NCBI RefSeq assembly: GCF_017349355.1
Contig: NZ_JAFMPM010000006.1
Coordinates: 1,302,001-1,366,000 of the forward strand
DNA length: 64,000 nucleotides
Origin: Thiothrix fructosivorans
GTDB taxonomy: Bacteria > Pseudomonadota > Gammaproteobacteria > Thiotrichales > Thiotrichaceae
Direction: 5' to 3'
The translations under genes were made by a program, and so were the position numbers. Shown in pieces: positions 36,414 to 46,277 of the stretch. The notes under the pieces were generated by a model. That model made no database searches, was not told where the DNA came from, and saw only the letters and a list, made by a program, of their open reading frames with translations. The stretch's first letter is position 1. Every line of letters begins with the position of its first letter.

Positions 36414-37526
36414 TTATATTTTCTGCTCCAGCAGTTTTTCAATATGTTGATTAATGTCTTCTCGGAAGCGCTGCACTGAAAATTGTTGGGCAAATTGGCT
36501 GATATATTCAGCATCAAATTGCGCTTGTTGTGCTTCAAATGTATCCACCGCCTGACGAATAGCGGTAACCGTTTGCTCTGGGAAATGAATCCCCGTTTTG
36601 CCGTGAATCACCGTTTCTGCCGTGCCACCTTGGTTAAGGCAAATGACGGGCGTGCCACAGGCTTGCGCTTCCACCGGAATAATGCCGAAATCCTCCAATG
36701 CCGCGAAGACCAGCGCTTTGGCTTGCTGCATCAGTTGTGCTACGCGTGCATCATCCTGAAACCCTAGGAATTCGATATTGGCGGTGGCCATACCACGCAA
36801 TTTGTCCATTTCAGAACCATTCCCGACCACCAGTAAGCGGCGCGGGGTATGCGCAAAGGCTTGTACAATCAAGTCCATGCGCTTGTATGGTACTAAGCGT
36901 GAGAAGGCTAGATAATAATCATCTTTATCTGTCGATAAGCTGAACCGTTCAGTATCAACCGGCGGGTAAATAACGTGCGCATCGCGCCGGTAAATTTTCT
37001 GAATACGCTTGCGTATGTAGTGTGAATTGGCGATAAAATGGTCTACACGGTTGCTGCTCAGCACATCCCACAGACGCAAGTGGTGTAAGGTGCGGCGACT
37101 AAGCCACGATTTAACGCTGCTATTTTGCAAGTTACCGCCGCGCAGGTAGTCATGGTACATATCCCATGCGTAACGTACTGGCGTGTGGCAATAGCACACA
37201 TGCAATTGCCCGTGATGCGTCAGTACGCCTTTGGCAACCAAGTGTGAAGACGATAATACGAGGTCATACTTATCCAGATTGAACTGTTCAATCGCGATGG
37301 GGAACAGTGGCAAATACTGGCGGAAGTGCTTACGCGCAAAGGGTAGACGTTGGATAAACGATGTGTTGGTTTGTTTGCCGCCGAGGAGTGTTTGCCGATT
37401 CGCCTCATCCAACCAATCCACTAAGGTGAAGATGTCGGCATCTGGGTAGAGGGTATTGAATTCGCCTACGCACTTTTCCGAGCCTGCGACTTCGTTAAAC
37501 CATTCATGCACGAGTGCTACTTGCAT
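36414..37526 (-). CDS. Family 4 glycosyltransferase (WbaZ-like mannosyltransferase type)
   Basis: The 370-residue GT-B enzyme starts MQVALVHEWFNEVAGSEKC and contains VCYCHTPVRYAWDMYHDYL, ANSHYIRKRI, FSRLVPYKRMDLIVQAF and FAALEDFGIIPVEAQACGTP. These blocks are characteristic of the WbaZ/GumH-like mannosyltransferase group using GDP-mannose, consistent with manB in the region. It precedes the other minus-strand GT4 gene by 51 bp. Confidence 0.85.
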   Translation of the reverse strand: MQVALVHEWFNEVAGSEKCVGEFNTLYPDADIFTLVDWLDEANRQTLLGGKQTNTSFIQRLPFARKHFRQYLPLFPIAIEQFNLDKYDLVLSSSHLVAKGVLTHHGQLHVCYCHTPVRYAWDMYHDYLRGGNLQNSSVKSWLSRRTLHHLRLWDVLSSNRVDHFIANSHYIRKRIQKIYRRDAHVIYPPVDTERFSLSTDKDDYYLAFSRLVPYKRMDLIVQAFAHTPRRLLVVGNGSEMDKLRGMATANIEFLGFQDDARVAQLMQQAKALVFAALEDFGIIPVEAQACGTPVICLNQGGTAETVIHGKTGIHFPEQTVTAIRQAVDTFEAQQAQFDAEYISQFAQQFSVQRFREDINQHIEKLLEQKI

Positions 37527-37613
37527 TTAAAAACCTTGGCAGTGATGAAACAGGTCTGTAACAATAGATAGAATGCGTTTCGCAAAAGCCGGAATTCTAG
37601 CACACATTTAACC

Positions 37614-38906
37614 ATGACATCTGCTGTGCCGCTAGGTGATAGAGGGATGGGACAACCTATTATGAAAAATATAAGCCTTGCTCGGATACAGGGACAGTGG
37701 CCGGATATTGCTACCGTGAATTCGTGGTTGCTGATTCTGCTGGCGTTTACGTTTATGGATAGTATTGCTATCGGCAATATTTTACTGACACTTATTTTGA
37801 TACTATGGGTATTTGAGGGTAATTTCTCTGAGAAATTCCAAGCTATCCGATACAATCCGTTTGCATTGGCAGCCGTTGCATTCGTGGGGTTGCATTTTCT
37901 TGGTTTGCTGTGGACGAGTGATTGGGAATTTGCAGCATTTATCTTGAAAAAAGAATTCAAGTACTTGATGATTCCCGTGTTGATGACCGTTCTAAAACGT
38001 GAGCATATTCCGTATTATTTGCTGGCATTTTTCTTGTCCATGTTGTTGCTGGTGGGCATTTCATACAGTATTTATTTAGAGATTATGCCGCCTTATGCTA
38101 TTTTTGGATTAGAAAAAGTCGAAGATCCGACCCCGTTTGTGGGGCATATCGTTTACAACCCCGTGCTGGCATTTACCCTGTATCTGCTGCTGTATGCGGT
38201 ATTTTTGTGGAAGCCATTGTCGTTGCCTCTCAAAGTGTTGGGTTTGGTAGTGTTCGTTATCATGGGCGTGGATATGTTCCTAACCCAAGGGCGCATGGGG
38301 CAAGTGGTGTTTTTGGTGCTGTTGTCGCTGTTTGTGTTCCAGTTCTATCAGGGCAAATTGCTCAAGCCAGCGTTGATTGCGCTGGCACTGGTGGCGACGA
38401 TTGCCCCAGCGGCTTACGTGTTTAGCCCCGTAGTGCAGGATAGGGTGAATCTGGCTGTTTATGAAGTGCAGAACTATGAGCAAGAGCCTAATTCCAGCAT
38501 GGGTTTGCGCGTGATTATGCTGCTGAATTCGTTTGAAATGATTCAAGAAAATCCGCTGCTTGGCGTGGGTACGGGGGATTATCGCCAAGAGTACATCAAG
38601 GTGAATCAGGAAAACTTCCCTGAAGCTGATCGGGGTGAGGTGCTTAACCACCCGCATAATGTGTACGTGCAGGAAATGGTGCAATTTGGTGTGTTGGGTT
38701 TGCTGGTATTGGGCTACATGTTTTACGCGATGTTGAGCTTGTATCGGCGCTCGACGAGTCCGCTGCGTCCGGTGATGCTGGCTTTCCCCGTGTTTTATTT
38801 TGTGATCTTTTTTTCCGACGGCTATATCATGGATCATTATTTGACGTTCCTCTTTTTGCTGCTGGGTTCTCTCTTGTATGTCGACGATCAACGTTCCCGT
38901 GATTAA
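37614..38906 (+). CDS. O-antigen ligase/polymerase family protein
   Basis: The 430-residue polytopic protein has about 11 membrane helices and a large periplasmic loop. The Wzy_C/WaaL-type motif LGVGTGDYRQEY and the HPHNVYVQEMVQFGVLGL segment (conserved His) identify the O-antigen ligase superfamily. WaaL joins O-polysaccharide to lipid A-core; the following heptosyltransferase-like and core GT genes support this, but polymerase Wzy shares the fold. The start is uncertain: ATG at 37614, 37647 and 37662 are all possible, none with a perfect Shine-Dalgarno. Confidence 0.85.
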   Translation: MTSAVPLGDRGMGQPIMKNISLARIQGQWPDIATVNSWLLILLAFTFMDSIAIGNILLTLILILWVFEGNFSEKFQAIRYNPFALAAVAFVGLHFLGLLWTSDWEFAAFILKKEFKYLMIPVLMTVLKREHIPYYLLAFFLSMLLLVGISYSIYLEIMPPYAIFGLEKVEDPTPFVGHIVYNPVLAFTLYLLLYAVFLWKPLSLPLKVLGLVVFVIMGVDMFLTQGRMGQVVFLVLLSLFVFQFYQGKLLKPALIALALVATIAPAAYVFSPVVQDRVNLAVYEVQNYEQEPNSSMGLRVIMLLNSFEMIQENPLLGVGTGDYRQEYIKVNQENFPEADRGEVLNHPHNVYVQEMVQFGVLGLLVLGYMFYAMLSLYRRSTSPLRPVMLAFPVFYFVIFFSDGYIMDHYLTFLFLLLGSLLYVDDQRSRD

Positions 38907-39987
38907 GCGTATTCTGGTTATTATCCGGCGATCCAACGGTGATGTGTTGCTGGCTTCCCCCCTCATTCAACACTTGCATGAACACTATCCTGAGGCGGTG
39001 ATTGATCTGCTGGTGAATGACGATACTTTGGGTGTTGCCAAAGCCTTGCAGCCGATTCGCCAGATTCTGGTGTATTCGTATCGGTGGAAAACACTGCCAA
39101 AGTGGGAGCGCTTACAGAAAACGTTTGGGTTGATGCGAGTGCTGTTGCGGCGTTATGACTTAGCGATTTCGTTGACTGCCACGGATAGCAGTGTGTTATA
39201 TGCGCTGTTAGCTGCCCGCCATGCTATCAGTACCATTGAGGCTGAACCACGCAAAAATTGGTGGAAAAAACGCCTGTTGACAGGGTATTACTTGCCAGAC
39301 CCTGCTCGCCATACGTTGTTGAATAATCTCGAACCCCTGCGTTTGCTGGGTATTCCGGTCGGGAAAATTGTGCCTACAGTACATCATTCCGCGTCCAGTA
39401 AAGCGGCAGTGTTGGCAAAATTGCAGGCGGCTACTATTGGTCAGTTCATTATTTTCCACCCCTCCGCGCAATATGGCTACAAGGTTTATCCAGAAGCCTT
39501 GCGCCATGCTTTGTTGCAGCAGCTCAGTGGTTTGGGCATCCCTATCGTGGTAACGGGGGCGCAAACGGCGCTGGATTTGCAGATAAAAGCTACTTTGCCC
39601 GTATTGGCGAATGTATACGATTGGATTGGTGCAACCAGCCTTGATGAATACATTGCTCTGAGCAATTTGTCGCTGGCTTATGTTGGGGGTGATACCTTGA
39701 ATATGCACATTGCTGCTGCACAAAATAAGCGCGTGTTCGCCATTTTTGGTCCGACGTTGTTGGGTGTTTGGTCGCCGTGGTCGAATGCCTTGCAGTGCAA
39801 TGCTACGCATAGTCAGCCCCAGCAAATCTATGGGAATATCACTGTGTTTCAGGCAGATATGCCGTGTGTGCCGTGTGGTAAAAAAGGGTGCGATGATCAG
39901 CAGGGTAACAGCGAATGCTTGCAGCGGATTGAGCCAAGCAAGATTTTCGCTGAAGTTAATACTTGGTGGCAACAGGAGCAAGTGTGA
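38878..39987 (+). CDS. Family 9 glycosyltransferase (ADP-heptose:LPS heptosyltransferase-like)
   Basis: The 369-residue GT9 protein has the N-terminal IRRSNGDVLLASPLIQHL, the central HPSAQYGYK(V)YP block (usual: HPGA..KRW) and the C-terminal YVGGDTLNMHIAAA (usual: DSGPMHLAAA), then the Cys-rich CVPCGKKGC segment found in heptosyltransferases. Deviations from the canonical motifs leave the donor sugar open. It overlaps the ligase gene by 29 bp and the next gene by 4 bp. Confidence 0.85.
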   Translation: MSTINVPVIKRILVIIRRSNGDVLLASPLIQHLHEHYPEAVIDLLVNDDTLGVAKALQPIRQILVYSYRWKTLPKWERLQKTFGLMRVLLRRYDLAISLTATDSSVLYALLAARHAISTIEAEPRKNWWKKRLLTGYYLPDPARHTLLNNLEPLRLLGIPVGKIVPTVHHSASSKAAVLAKLQAATIGQFIIFHPSAQYGYKVYPEALRHALLQQLSGLGIPIVVTGAQTALDLQIKATLPVLANVYDWIGATSLDEYIALSNLSLAYVGGDTLNMHIAAAQNKRVFAIFGPTLLGVWSPWSNALQCNATHSQPQQIYGNITVFQADMPCVPCGKKGCDDQQGNSECLQRIEPSKIFAEVNTWWQQEQV

Positions 39988-40790
39988 AAATTTCAGTCAT
40001 TGTGACTACGTATAACCGCCCACGGGCATTAGAAATTGTCCTGCACAGCTTATTCCAGCAACAACGTTTGCCTGACGAAATTATCGTGGCAGATGATGGT
40101 TCAACACCAGACACCGCCGCATTGCTAACGATGTTACAAGCGCTGTCGCCTTGCCCTTTGCACCACGTTTGGCACGCAGATGAGGGTTTTCGTGCTGCCG
40201 AGATTCGGAATAAAGCGGCTGCTCAAGCCACGGGTGACTACCTGATTTTTTTGGATGGCGATAGCGCAGTATTGGCGAATTTTATTGCTCAGCACGAACG
40301 CTTGGCAGAAAAAGGCTGGTTGGTGGCGGGCAATCGCGTGCTACTGAATGCGGCATTGACGGCGGATTGGGAAGCAGGATGTTGTGATCCATTGCACTTT
40401 TCCGCGCTGACTTGGCTCAAGCAACGGCTCGCAGGTAAGGTAAACCGCTTATTGCCCTTGTTGCGTTGGTCAGTTACAGCGCAATGGCGTAAGAACAAGC
40501 CAACGGCGTGGGCGGGCGCAAAAACCTGCAATTTGGCACTATGGCGGCAGGATTTTGTTGCGGTCAATGGTTTCGATGCGCTGTTTCAAGGCTGGGGACA
40601 CGAAGATGCCGATCTGGTGGTTAGGTTGATCAATCACGGGGTATTGCGCAAAGAAGGGCGCTTCGCTGTGCCGATTCTGCACTTGTGGCATAAGGAAAGT
40701 CCGCGTGAATTTGAGTCAGCGAACCTGCAACGCTTACAAGCACGTATCGCAGATAAAACGTTTATTCGGGCAATCAAGGGTGTGGAATAA
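39984..40790 (+). CDS. Family 2 glycosyltransferase
   Basis: The 268-residue GT2 enzyme has ISVIVTTYNRPRALEIVLHS, IVADDGSTPDT, FLDGDSAVL (metal site) and the C-terminal GHEDADLVVRLINHG of the galactosyltransferase-like GT2 subgroup. The start is GTG at 39984: AGGAG lies 7 nt upstream and the GTGA overlap with the previous stop fits the operon. The upstream ATG/GTG reading at 39963 only adds residues inside the previous gene. Confidence 0.85.
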   Translation: MKISVIVTTYNRPRALEIVLHSLFQQQRLPDEIIVADDGSTPDTAALLTMLQALSPCPLHHVWHADEGFRAAEIRNKAAAQATGDYLIFLDGDSAVLANFIAQHERLAEKGWLVAGNRVLLNAALTADWEAGCCDPLHFSALTWLKQRLAGKVNRLLPLLRWSVTAQWRKNKPTAWAGAKTCNLALWRQDFVAVNGFDALFQGWGHEDADLVVRLINHGVLRKEGRFAVPILHLWHKESPREFESANLQRLQARIADKTFIRAIKGVE

Positions 40791-41551
40791 TGACAAAAAT
40801 AAGTGGGTTAGTGATTACCTATAACGAGGCGCAGCATATTCGTGCCTGCCTTGAATCGCTGTTGCAAGTGTGTGATGAAGTCATCGTGGTCGATTCCCTC
40901 AGCACCGATGACACAGTGGCGATTGCGACAGCACTGGGGGCGAAGGTGTATTCACAAGCCTTTCTCGGTTATGGCTTGCAAAAAAACCACGGGCTAGCGT
41001 TTTGCCAACACGTATGGGTACTGAGTTTGGATGCGGACGAGCGGCTGGATGCGGATGCAATTGCCGATATTCAGCGCTTGGATTTGGTGAATAGCCAGTA
41101 CGATACCTATGAATTTCGCCGTAAAAATCTGTTTCATGGCAAATGGATACGCTGCACGACGTGGTATCCCGACTATGTGCGGCGCTTATTTCACCGCGAA
41201 AAAGTGCGCTTTTCGGAGGCGCAGTGTCACGAAAAAGTGGAAAGTACCGCGCATACCCAACTGGATTCGCACATCATTCATTATTCCTTCACCGACTACC
41301 ACGACATGCTCCACAAGCTGAATAAGTATTCCACGCAATATGCGGCGGATAATAGCGGCACGAAAAAACGGGTAAGCGTGTGGTCGCCTGCGTTACACGG
41401 TCTGTTTGCCTTCCTCAAAAATTACGTGATCAGAGGCGGTATTTTGTGCGGATTTGACGGCTTCAATATTTCCTTGCTGAATGCGCTGGGGTCTTATTTC
41501 AAGTACGCCAAGTTGCTGGAAAAACAACGTTATAGCGGAGCCAAACCGTGA
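40790..41551 (+). CDS. LPS core-type family 2 glycosyltransferase (WaaE/KdtX-like)
   Basis: The 253-residue GT2 enzyme has ISGLVITYNEAQHIRACLES, IVVDSLSTDDT and LSLDADERLD, followed by YPDYVRRLFHR and the CHEKVE block, typical of the WaaE/KdtX group that adds glucose to the inner core heptose. It overlaps the previous stop by 1 bp (TAATG) and the next start by 4 bp. Confidence 0.85.
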   Translation: MTKISGLVITYNEAQHIRACLESLLQVCDEVIVVDSLSTDDTVAIATALGAKVYSQAFLGYGLQKNHGLAFCQHVWVLSLDADERLDADAIADIQRLDLVNSQYDTYEFRRKNLFHGKWIRCTTWYPDYVRRLFHREKVRFSEAQCHEKVESTAHTQLDSHIIHYSFTDYHDMLHKLNKYSTQYAADNSGTKKRVSVWSPALHGLFAFLKNYVIRGGILCGFDGFNISLLNALGSYFKYAKLLEKQRYSGAKP

Positions 41552-42408
41552 AAGTCAGTGCGTGCACCTTTATTCGTAATGGGCAGATTTTAGGTTATCC
41601 GTTTGTGGAATCCATCCAATCCGTGTTGCCGATTGTGGATGAGTTTGTGATTGTGGTCGGGCAAGGCGACGATGACACCCTGAGTGTATTGCAAAACCTC
41701 AATGAGCCGAAAATCCGCCTGATCGAAACGGTGTGGAATGACCACATGCGCGTCAAAGGCTATGTGTACGGTCAGCAAAAAATGATCGCGCAATTTGCGT
41801 GTACCGGCGACTGGATTTTCTATCTGGAAGCAGATGAAGTGGTGCATGAAAATGATTTGCCGACGATTCGCGCCAGTATGCAGCAATACCTACACGATGA
41901 GCGGGTGGAGGCGCTGATTTTCGATTACCTGCATTTTTACGGCAATGCCAACACCTATTTGTGGTCGCCGGGTTGGTATCGGCGTGCGCCGCGCATTATC
42001 AAAGCGTCGGTGAGAAGTTATGCGCCAGATGGCTTGTTTTGGTTGGTGTTAGCCAGCAATAAACACGGGCGTTATCCCAAAGCAGTGCACACAGGGGCGA
42101 CGATGTACCACTACGGTTGGGTCAGGAGCGAGGCGCAAATGAACCTCAAAGCCAGCCGCGTAGAAAAATACTGGAGCAAGCAAAACGTGGCGATTGATTA
42201 CCGTGAGATGGATGGGCGTATCTTGCGCGAATTCACTGGCACACATCCCGCCATTATGCAGACGTATTTGCCGACTGAACCCGGTTTGTTTCAAGTGAAC
42301 CCTGCCTACCAACCCACTCGCAAGCAGCAAAAACATTGGTGGATGCTGAAGCTAGAGCGTTGGTTCGGGCTGGAACTCAGCAAAAAACATTACACGTTGG
42401 TGCGTTAA
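41548..42408 (+). CDS. Family 2-like glycosyltransferase
   Basis: The 286-residue GT2-like enzyme begins KVSACTFIRNGQILGYPFVES and has IVVGQGDDDT and IFYLEADEVVHE as donor and metal sites. The His- and Trp-rich C-terminal part (YHYGWVRSEAQM, YWSKQNV) matches a group seen in LPS core clusters. GTG at 41548 overlaps the previous TGA. It is the last glycan gene; recC starts 3 bp after its stop. Confidence 0.8.
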   Translation: MKVSACTFIRNGQILGYPFVESIQSVLPIVDEFVIVVGQGDDDTLSVLQNLNEPKIRLIETVWNDHMRVKGYVYGQQKMIAQFACTGDWIFYLEADEVVHENDLPTIRASMQQYLHDERVEALIFDYLHFYGNANTYLWSPGWYRRAPRIIKASVRSYAPDGLFWLVLASNKHGRYPKAVHTGATMYHYGWVRSEAQMNLKASRVEKYWSKQNVAIDYREMDGRILREFTGTHPAIMQTYLPTEPGLFQVNPAYQPTRKQQKHWWMLKLERWFGLELSKKHYTLVR

Positions 42409-42410
42409 TC

Positions 42411-45400
42411 ATGCTCTACCTGCACCATTCCAATCACCTCGAACAGCTTGCCAGTCAATTTGCCGAACTCCAGCGTCATGAACCGTTAGCACCGCTGCAA
42501 ACCGAACAGGTCGTGGTGCAAAATAGCGGCATGGGGCGTTGGTTATCGCTGCAAACGGCAGGCTACAATGGCATCGTTGCGAATATTCGCTACTTGTTTC
42601 CAGCGGAAATGACGTGGGAATTGCTGCGGATGGCCTTGGGGGGGGCTGTGCCGGAAAAAGACCCGTGTGCGCCTGCGGTGATGCGCTGGCGTTTGCTGGA
42701 CATTTTCCTACAAGAGCCGGAGGCTTGGCCTGAATTAGCGCGTTACCTTGATGGCGGTGCAACGGCTGCGTGGCAATTAGCGGCACAAATTACCAAAGTG
42801 TTTGACCAATACTTATTCTTCCGCCCCGACTGGATACGTGAATGGGAACAGTGCAAAGGTGCAACTGACGATTGGCAAGCTCGCTTGTGGTGGCGCGTCG
42901 CGGGCGCACAGCAATTGCCGCATTGGGTACGCTTGCAGGATAATTTTGCGGCGGCTTTGGGCACGATAGATAGAGATAAATTACCCTCGCGGCTGTGCTT
43001 CTTTTCCGTACCCGTGTTGTCGCCCGGTTATGTGCAATTGCTGGGCAAGGTTGCCGAATACATCGACATCCACATCTACCTAATGAATCCGTGTGCAGAG
43101 TATTGGGGTGACATCGAAACCGAAAAGCGCAAACGCAAGCAGAAAGTCGATGTGCAAGATTACTTCAATGTCGGCAATCCGCTGCTGGCATCGTGGGGGC
43201 GGCAAGGGCGCGACTTCCTCGATTTGCTGATCGACGCGAATGCGCTCGACGATGATGCGCAGTTCTATGAGCCAGATGAAATCACGCTGCTAGGACGTGT
43301 ACAAGCGGACATGCTGCACCTGCGTATGCCTGAATTGCTCCCCTCGCCCCTTGATTCCTCCATCGCCTTCCACGCCTGCCATTCCCCCATGCGCGAAGTC
43401 GAAGTGCTCTACGATCAGCTTCTCGCCTTGTTTGCGGCAAATCCCGACGTAACGCCTGCTGATGTGGTGGTGATGACCCCCGATATTGACACTTACGCGC
43501 CGTATTTGGATGCGGTGTTTTCCAGCGCAGTCCATCCCTTGCCGTTTAGCATTGCGGATCGTAGCCCCGGTTATACGCAAAGCATTACCAATTTGTGTGA
43601 ACACTTGCTGGCGATTCCGCAAGGGCGTTGTGATGTCGAAAGCATCTTGACCTTGCTGGAATTTGAGGAGGTGCGCACGCGCTTAGGCGTGGATGAGGCG
43701 CAAGTCATGCAATGCCGGGCGTGGATAAGGGCGGTGAATATTCGTTGGGGCAGTGATGCGGAAATGCGCCCCGAACTCGGCGGGGCAAATACGCCGGAAC
43801 ATACGTGGCGTTACGGGCTGGATCGTTTGCTGTTGGGCTATGCCATGCCCGGTGATGAGTTGTTCGGCGGTATTTTGCCGTGGAATGAGATTGAAGGCAG
43901 TCAGGCAGAAGTGCTAGGGCGTTTACAGCAAGTACTGGATGCAGTTTTCGAGCTAGCTACATGGGCGCAACAACAGCAAACCGTGAGCGAATGGAATCGG
44001 CGTTTCCGTTACTTGCTGGATGCGGTGGTGGGTGAGGATGCACCGTTGCAAGCCGTGTGGCAAGCACTGGATACGCTAGAAAAGACACTGACTCAAGCCG
44101 AATTTACGCAGCCGCTGGCATGGGCGATTTACCAAAGTGCTTTGCTGGAATTGCTCGACAAACGCAGCGAATCCGACGGCTTTTTGGGGCGTGGGATTAC
44201 CTGTTGCGCCTTGATGCCAATGCGTACCGTGCCGTTCCGGTTTGTGGCACTGATTGGCATGAATGATGGGATTTACCCACGTCGCGATGCGCGTGCCAGT
44301 TTTGACCGCATGGGGCAAGCGATTAAGCGCGGCGACCGCCTCAAGCGTGATGAAGACCGCTACCTGTTTCTGGAAAGCATTCTCTCCGCCCGCGATTGGC
44401 TGTACATCAGCTACATTGGGCAAAGCCCGCATGATAACAGCGAGTTACCTCCGTCGGTGCTGGTCAGTGAATTGCTGGATTATGTGGAACGTTGTGTACC
44501 GGATAGTCGCCAAACGCTGCTGACCAAACACCCGCTACAAGCTTTCAGTCGCAAATATTTACGCGGTGAGAATGGCTTGTTCACCTATAACCAATACGTG
44601 GAGCAGGGGAGTGCGGCACAACATCGCCTTTGTCCGCCGTTCTGGCAGAGTGATGTGCTGCCTGAACCCGACCCTAGCTACCGCCACGTCAGCCTTGCTT
44701 CCCTGATCCGCTTTTATCAACAACCGGCACGATTCTTTCTGAAAGAACGTTTCGGTTTGCGCTTAACCGAATACGGCGACGAACTGCCGATACGCGAACC
44801 GTTTGGCTTGGAAAAGTACAGCGAGCGGGATGTACGCTCGTGTATTTTCCGGCAATTGCAACAGGAACAACCAGCCGCGAGTGCTGAAGCGTTGTTGCGG
44901 GCGCAAGGGCTATTGCCGCACGGTAAACCCGGTGAGTTGGTATTCCGTAAAGAGGCGGGGATTACCGAGGATTTTTTCCACAGCATTCAGCCGTTGCCGC
45001 TCTTGCAACGTGAAACGGTTAGCTTGACGTTGGGGGAGTTTCAGTTGAGCGGTACATTGGGTGATTTGGATAAAACCACGGGGCGCACCGTGTATGAATT
45101 CGACAAACTCAGTTACTGGAATTGGTTGGATATTTGGCTGCATCATCTGGCGCTGAATACCTTGCCGGAGAGCATTTGCCCGCATCAAACCTTGATTTAC
45201 ACGCCGGAAAAAAGCTATCAATTGCAAGCTGTGGCGAATGCACAGGAGCAGTTACACCAATTGTTGGAATGGTATTGGCAAGGCTTGCACGAGCCGTTGG
45301 CGTTTTTCCCCAAATCTGGCTTCAATTTGATGGAACAGAAAGTGCCGGATGTGGCAAAAATCATGAGTACGTGGGATGGCAGCGGTAGCTTTGCAGGTGA

Positions 45401-45524
45401 ATGCGAGAAGCCCGAATACCGTTTGCTGTACCGTGGTGTCAATCCGCTGGAAGCACAGGAAGACGCGTTCGTGGCAATTGCCAGCGGGGTATTCGGGCAA
45501 ATGGTTAGCGCAAGGACAGGATAG
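42411..45524 (+). CDS. recC: Exodeoxyribonuclease V subunit RecC
   Basis: The 1037-residue gamma subunit of RecBCD recognises Chi and helps unwind and process double-strand ends. E. coli RecC has 1122. The N-terminus LYLHHSNHLEQLASQFAEL and VVQNSGMGRWLSLQTA matches the family, and later blocks include FFSVPVLSPGYVQLLGKV, FRFVALIGMNDGIYPR and DRYLFLESILSAR. Start 42411 is the conserved one. recB and recD, which usually follow recC, are not next to it: the following gene is a convergent HAD hydrolase overlapping by 20 bp. The C-terminus ends somewhat early compared with E. coli. Confidence 0.93.
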   Translation: MLYLHHSNHLEQLASQFAELQRHEPLAPLQTEQVVVQNSGMGRWLSLQTAGYNGIVANIRYLFPAEMTWELLRMALGGAVPEKDPCAPAVMRWRLLDIFLQEPEAWPELARYLDGGATAAWQLAAQITKVFDQYLFFRPDWIREWEQCKGATDDWQARLWWRVAGAQQLPHWVRLQDNFAAALGTIDRDKLPSRLCFFSVPVLSPGYVQLLGKVAEYIDIHIYLMNPCAEYWGDIETEKRKRKQKVDVQDYFNVGNPLLASWGRQGRDFLDLLIDANALDDDAQFYEPDEITLLGRVQADMLHLRMPELLPSPLDSSIAFHACHSPMREVEVLYDQLLALFAANPDVTPADVVVMTPDIDTYAPYLDAVFSSAVHPLPFSIADRSPGYTQSITNLCEHLLAIPQGRCDVESILTLLEFEEVRTRLGVDEAQVMQCRAWIRAVNIRWGSDAEMRPELGGANTPEHTWRYGLDRLLLGYAMPGDELFGGILPWNEIEGSQAEVLGRLQQVLDAVFELATWAQQQQTVSEWNRRFRYLLDAVVGEDAPLQAVWQALDTLEKTLTQAEFTQPLAWAIYQSALLELLDKRSESDGFLGRGITCCALMPMRTVPFRFVALIGMNDGIYPRRDARASFDRMGQAIKRGDRLKRDEDRYLFLESILSARDWLYISYIGQSPHDNSELPPSVLVSELLDYVERCVPDSRQTLLTKHPLQAFSRKYLRGENGLFTYNQYVEQGSAAQHRLCPPFWQSDVLPEPDPSYRHVSLASLIRFYQQPARFFLKERFGLRLTEYGDELPIREPFGLEKYSERDVRSCIFRQLQQEQPAASAEALLRAQGLLPHGKPGELVFRKEAGITEDFFHSIQPLPLLQRETVSLTLGEFQLSGTLGDLDKTTGRTVYEFDKLSYWNWLDIWLHHLALNTLPESICPHQTLIYTPEKSYQLQAVANAQEQLHQLLEWYWQGLHEPLAFFPKSGFNLMEQKVPDVAKIMSTWDGSGSFAGECEKPEYRLLYRGVNPLEAQEDAFVAIASGVFGQMVSARTG

Positions 45525-46158
45525 GCCAGCTTTTTTCCAAGGCAATGGCACGCAGGGTGTCATCGGGGTCAACCGCGATGGGGTTGTCGACCATTTCCAA
45601 TAACGGCAAATCATTGCGTGAGTCGCTGTAGAAATAGCTGCCACTGAGGGTTTCCGCGCTGGTTTCTAGCCATTGTTGCAAGCGGGTGACTTTGCCTGCT
45701 TGGAAGCAAGGGATGCCGTCAATTTCGCGGGTATAATGTCCATCCACCACCTTCGGTTCAGTCGCTAGCAAATGCGGAATGCCAAACGCCTCCACAATCG
45801 GGCGGGTAATGAAGCTATTGGTGGCGGTAATCACCATGAGCGTGTGTCCTTGTTCACGGTGTTGTTCGACCAGTTGCCGTGCTGCATCGGTGATCAATGG
45901 CTGGATAACACTGACCATAAATTCACGGTGCAGTACTGCGAGTTCTGCCATGCTGTGTTCACTCAATGGTTCAAAAGCGAAAGCTGAATAAGCGTGAATG
46001 TCTAATACGCCTTGTTTGTATTGCTCGAAAAAATATAAGTTAGCAGCCGCATATTGCTCAGGTTCAACCAAGCCCTTTCCGATGAGAAATTGTCCCCATT
46101 GGTAATCGCTGTCACCCTTGAGAAGGGTGTGATCCAAGTCAAAAAGTGCCAAGGTCAT
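45505..46158 (-). CDS. HAD-IB family hydrolase (SerB/CicA-like)
   Basis: The 217-residue phosphatase of the haloacid dehalogenase superfamily has FDLDHTLL (nucleophile Asp7 and Asp9), MVITATNSF (motif II Thr), the Lys of GKVTRLQQW and YSDSRNDLPLLE (motif III/IV Asp). Substrate unknown; this subgroup (HAD-IB, PSPase-like) acts on small phosphates or phospholipids. Start 46158 has GGAG upstream. The 3' end overlaps recC by 20 bp. Confidence 0.88.
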   Translation of the reverse strand: MTLALFDLDHTLLKGDSDYQWGQFLIGKGLVEPEQYAAANLYFFEQYKQGVLDIHAYSAFAFEPLSEHSMAELAVLHREFMVSVIQPLITDAARQLVEQHREQGHTLMVITATNSFITRPIVEAFGIPHLLATEPKVVDGHYTREIDGIPCFQAGKVTRLQQWLETSAETLSGSYFYSDSRNDLPLLEMVDNPIAVDPDDTLRAIALEKSWPILSLR

Positions 46159-46277
46159 GCGTTTTTCGCTCCGTTTGCGGAAAACCGACAATTGTACCTG
46201 CTTTTTGGCAGCGTTAAATTGCCGAATCATGACAGTTGTGGAAAAATCAGGGAAAGTTCAGCTTTGGAGAGTGAATC

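Noticed and set aside
38280-39981. Long minus-strand frames antisense to the O-antigen ligase and GT9 genes
   Set aside because: They are His/Gln-rich low-complexity shadows; the plus-strand genes have clear family motifs.
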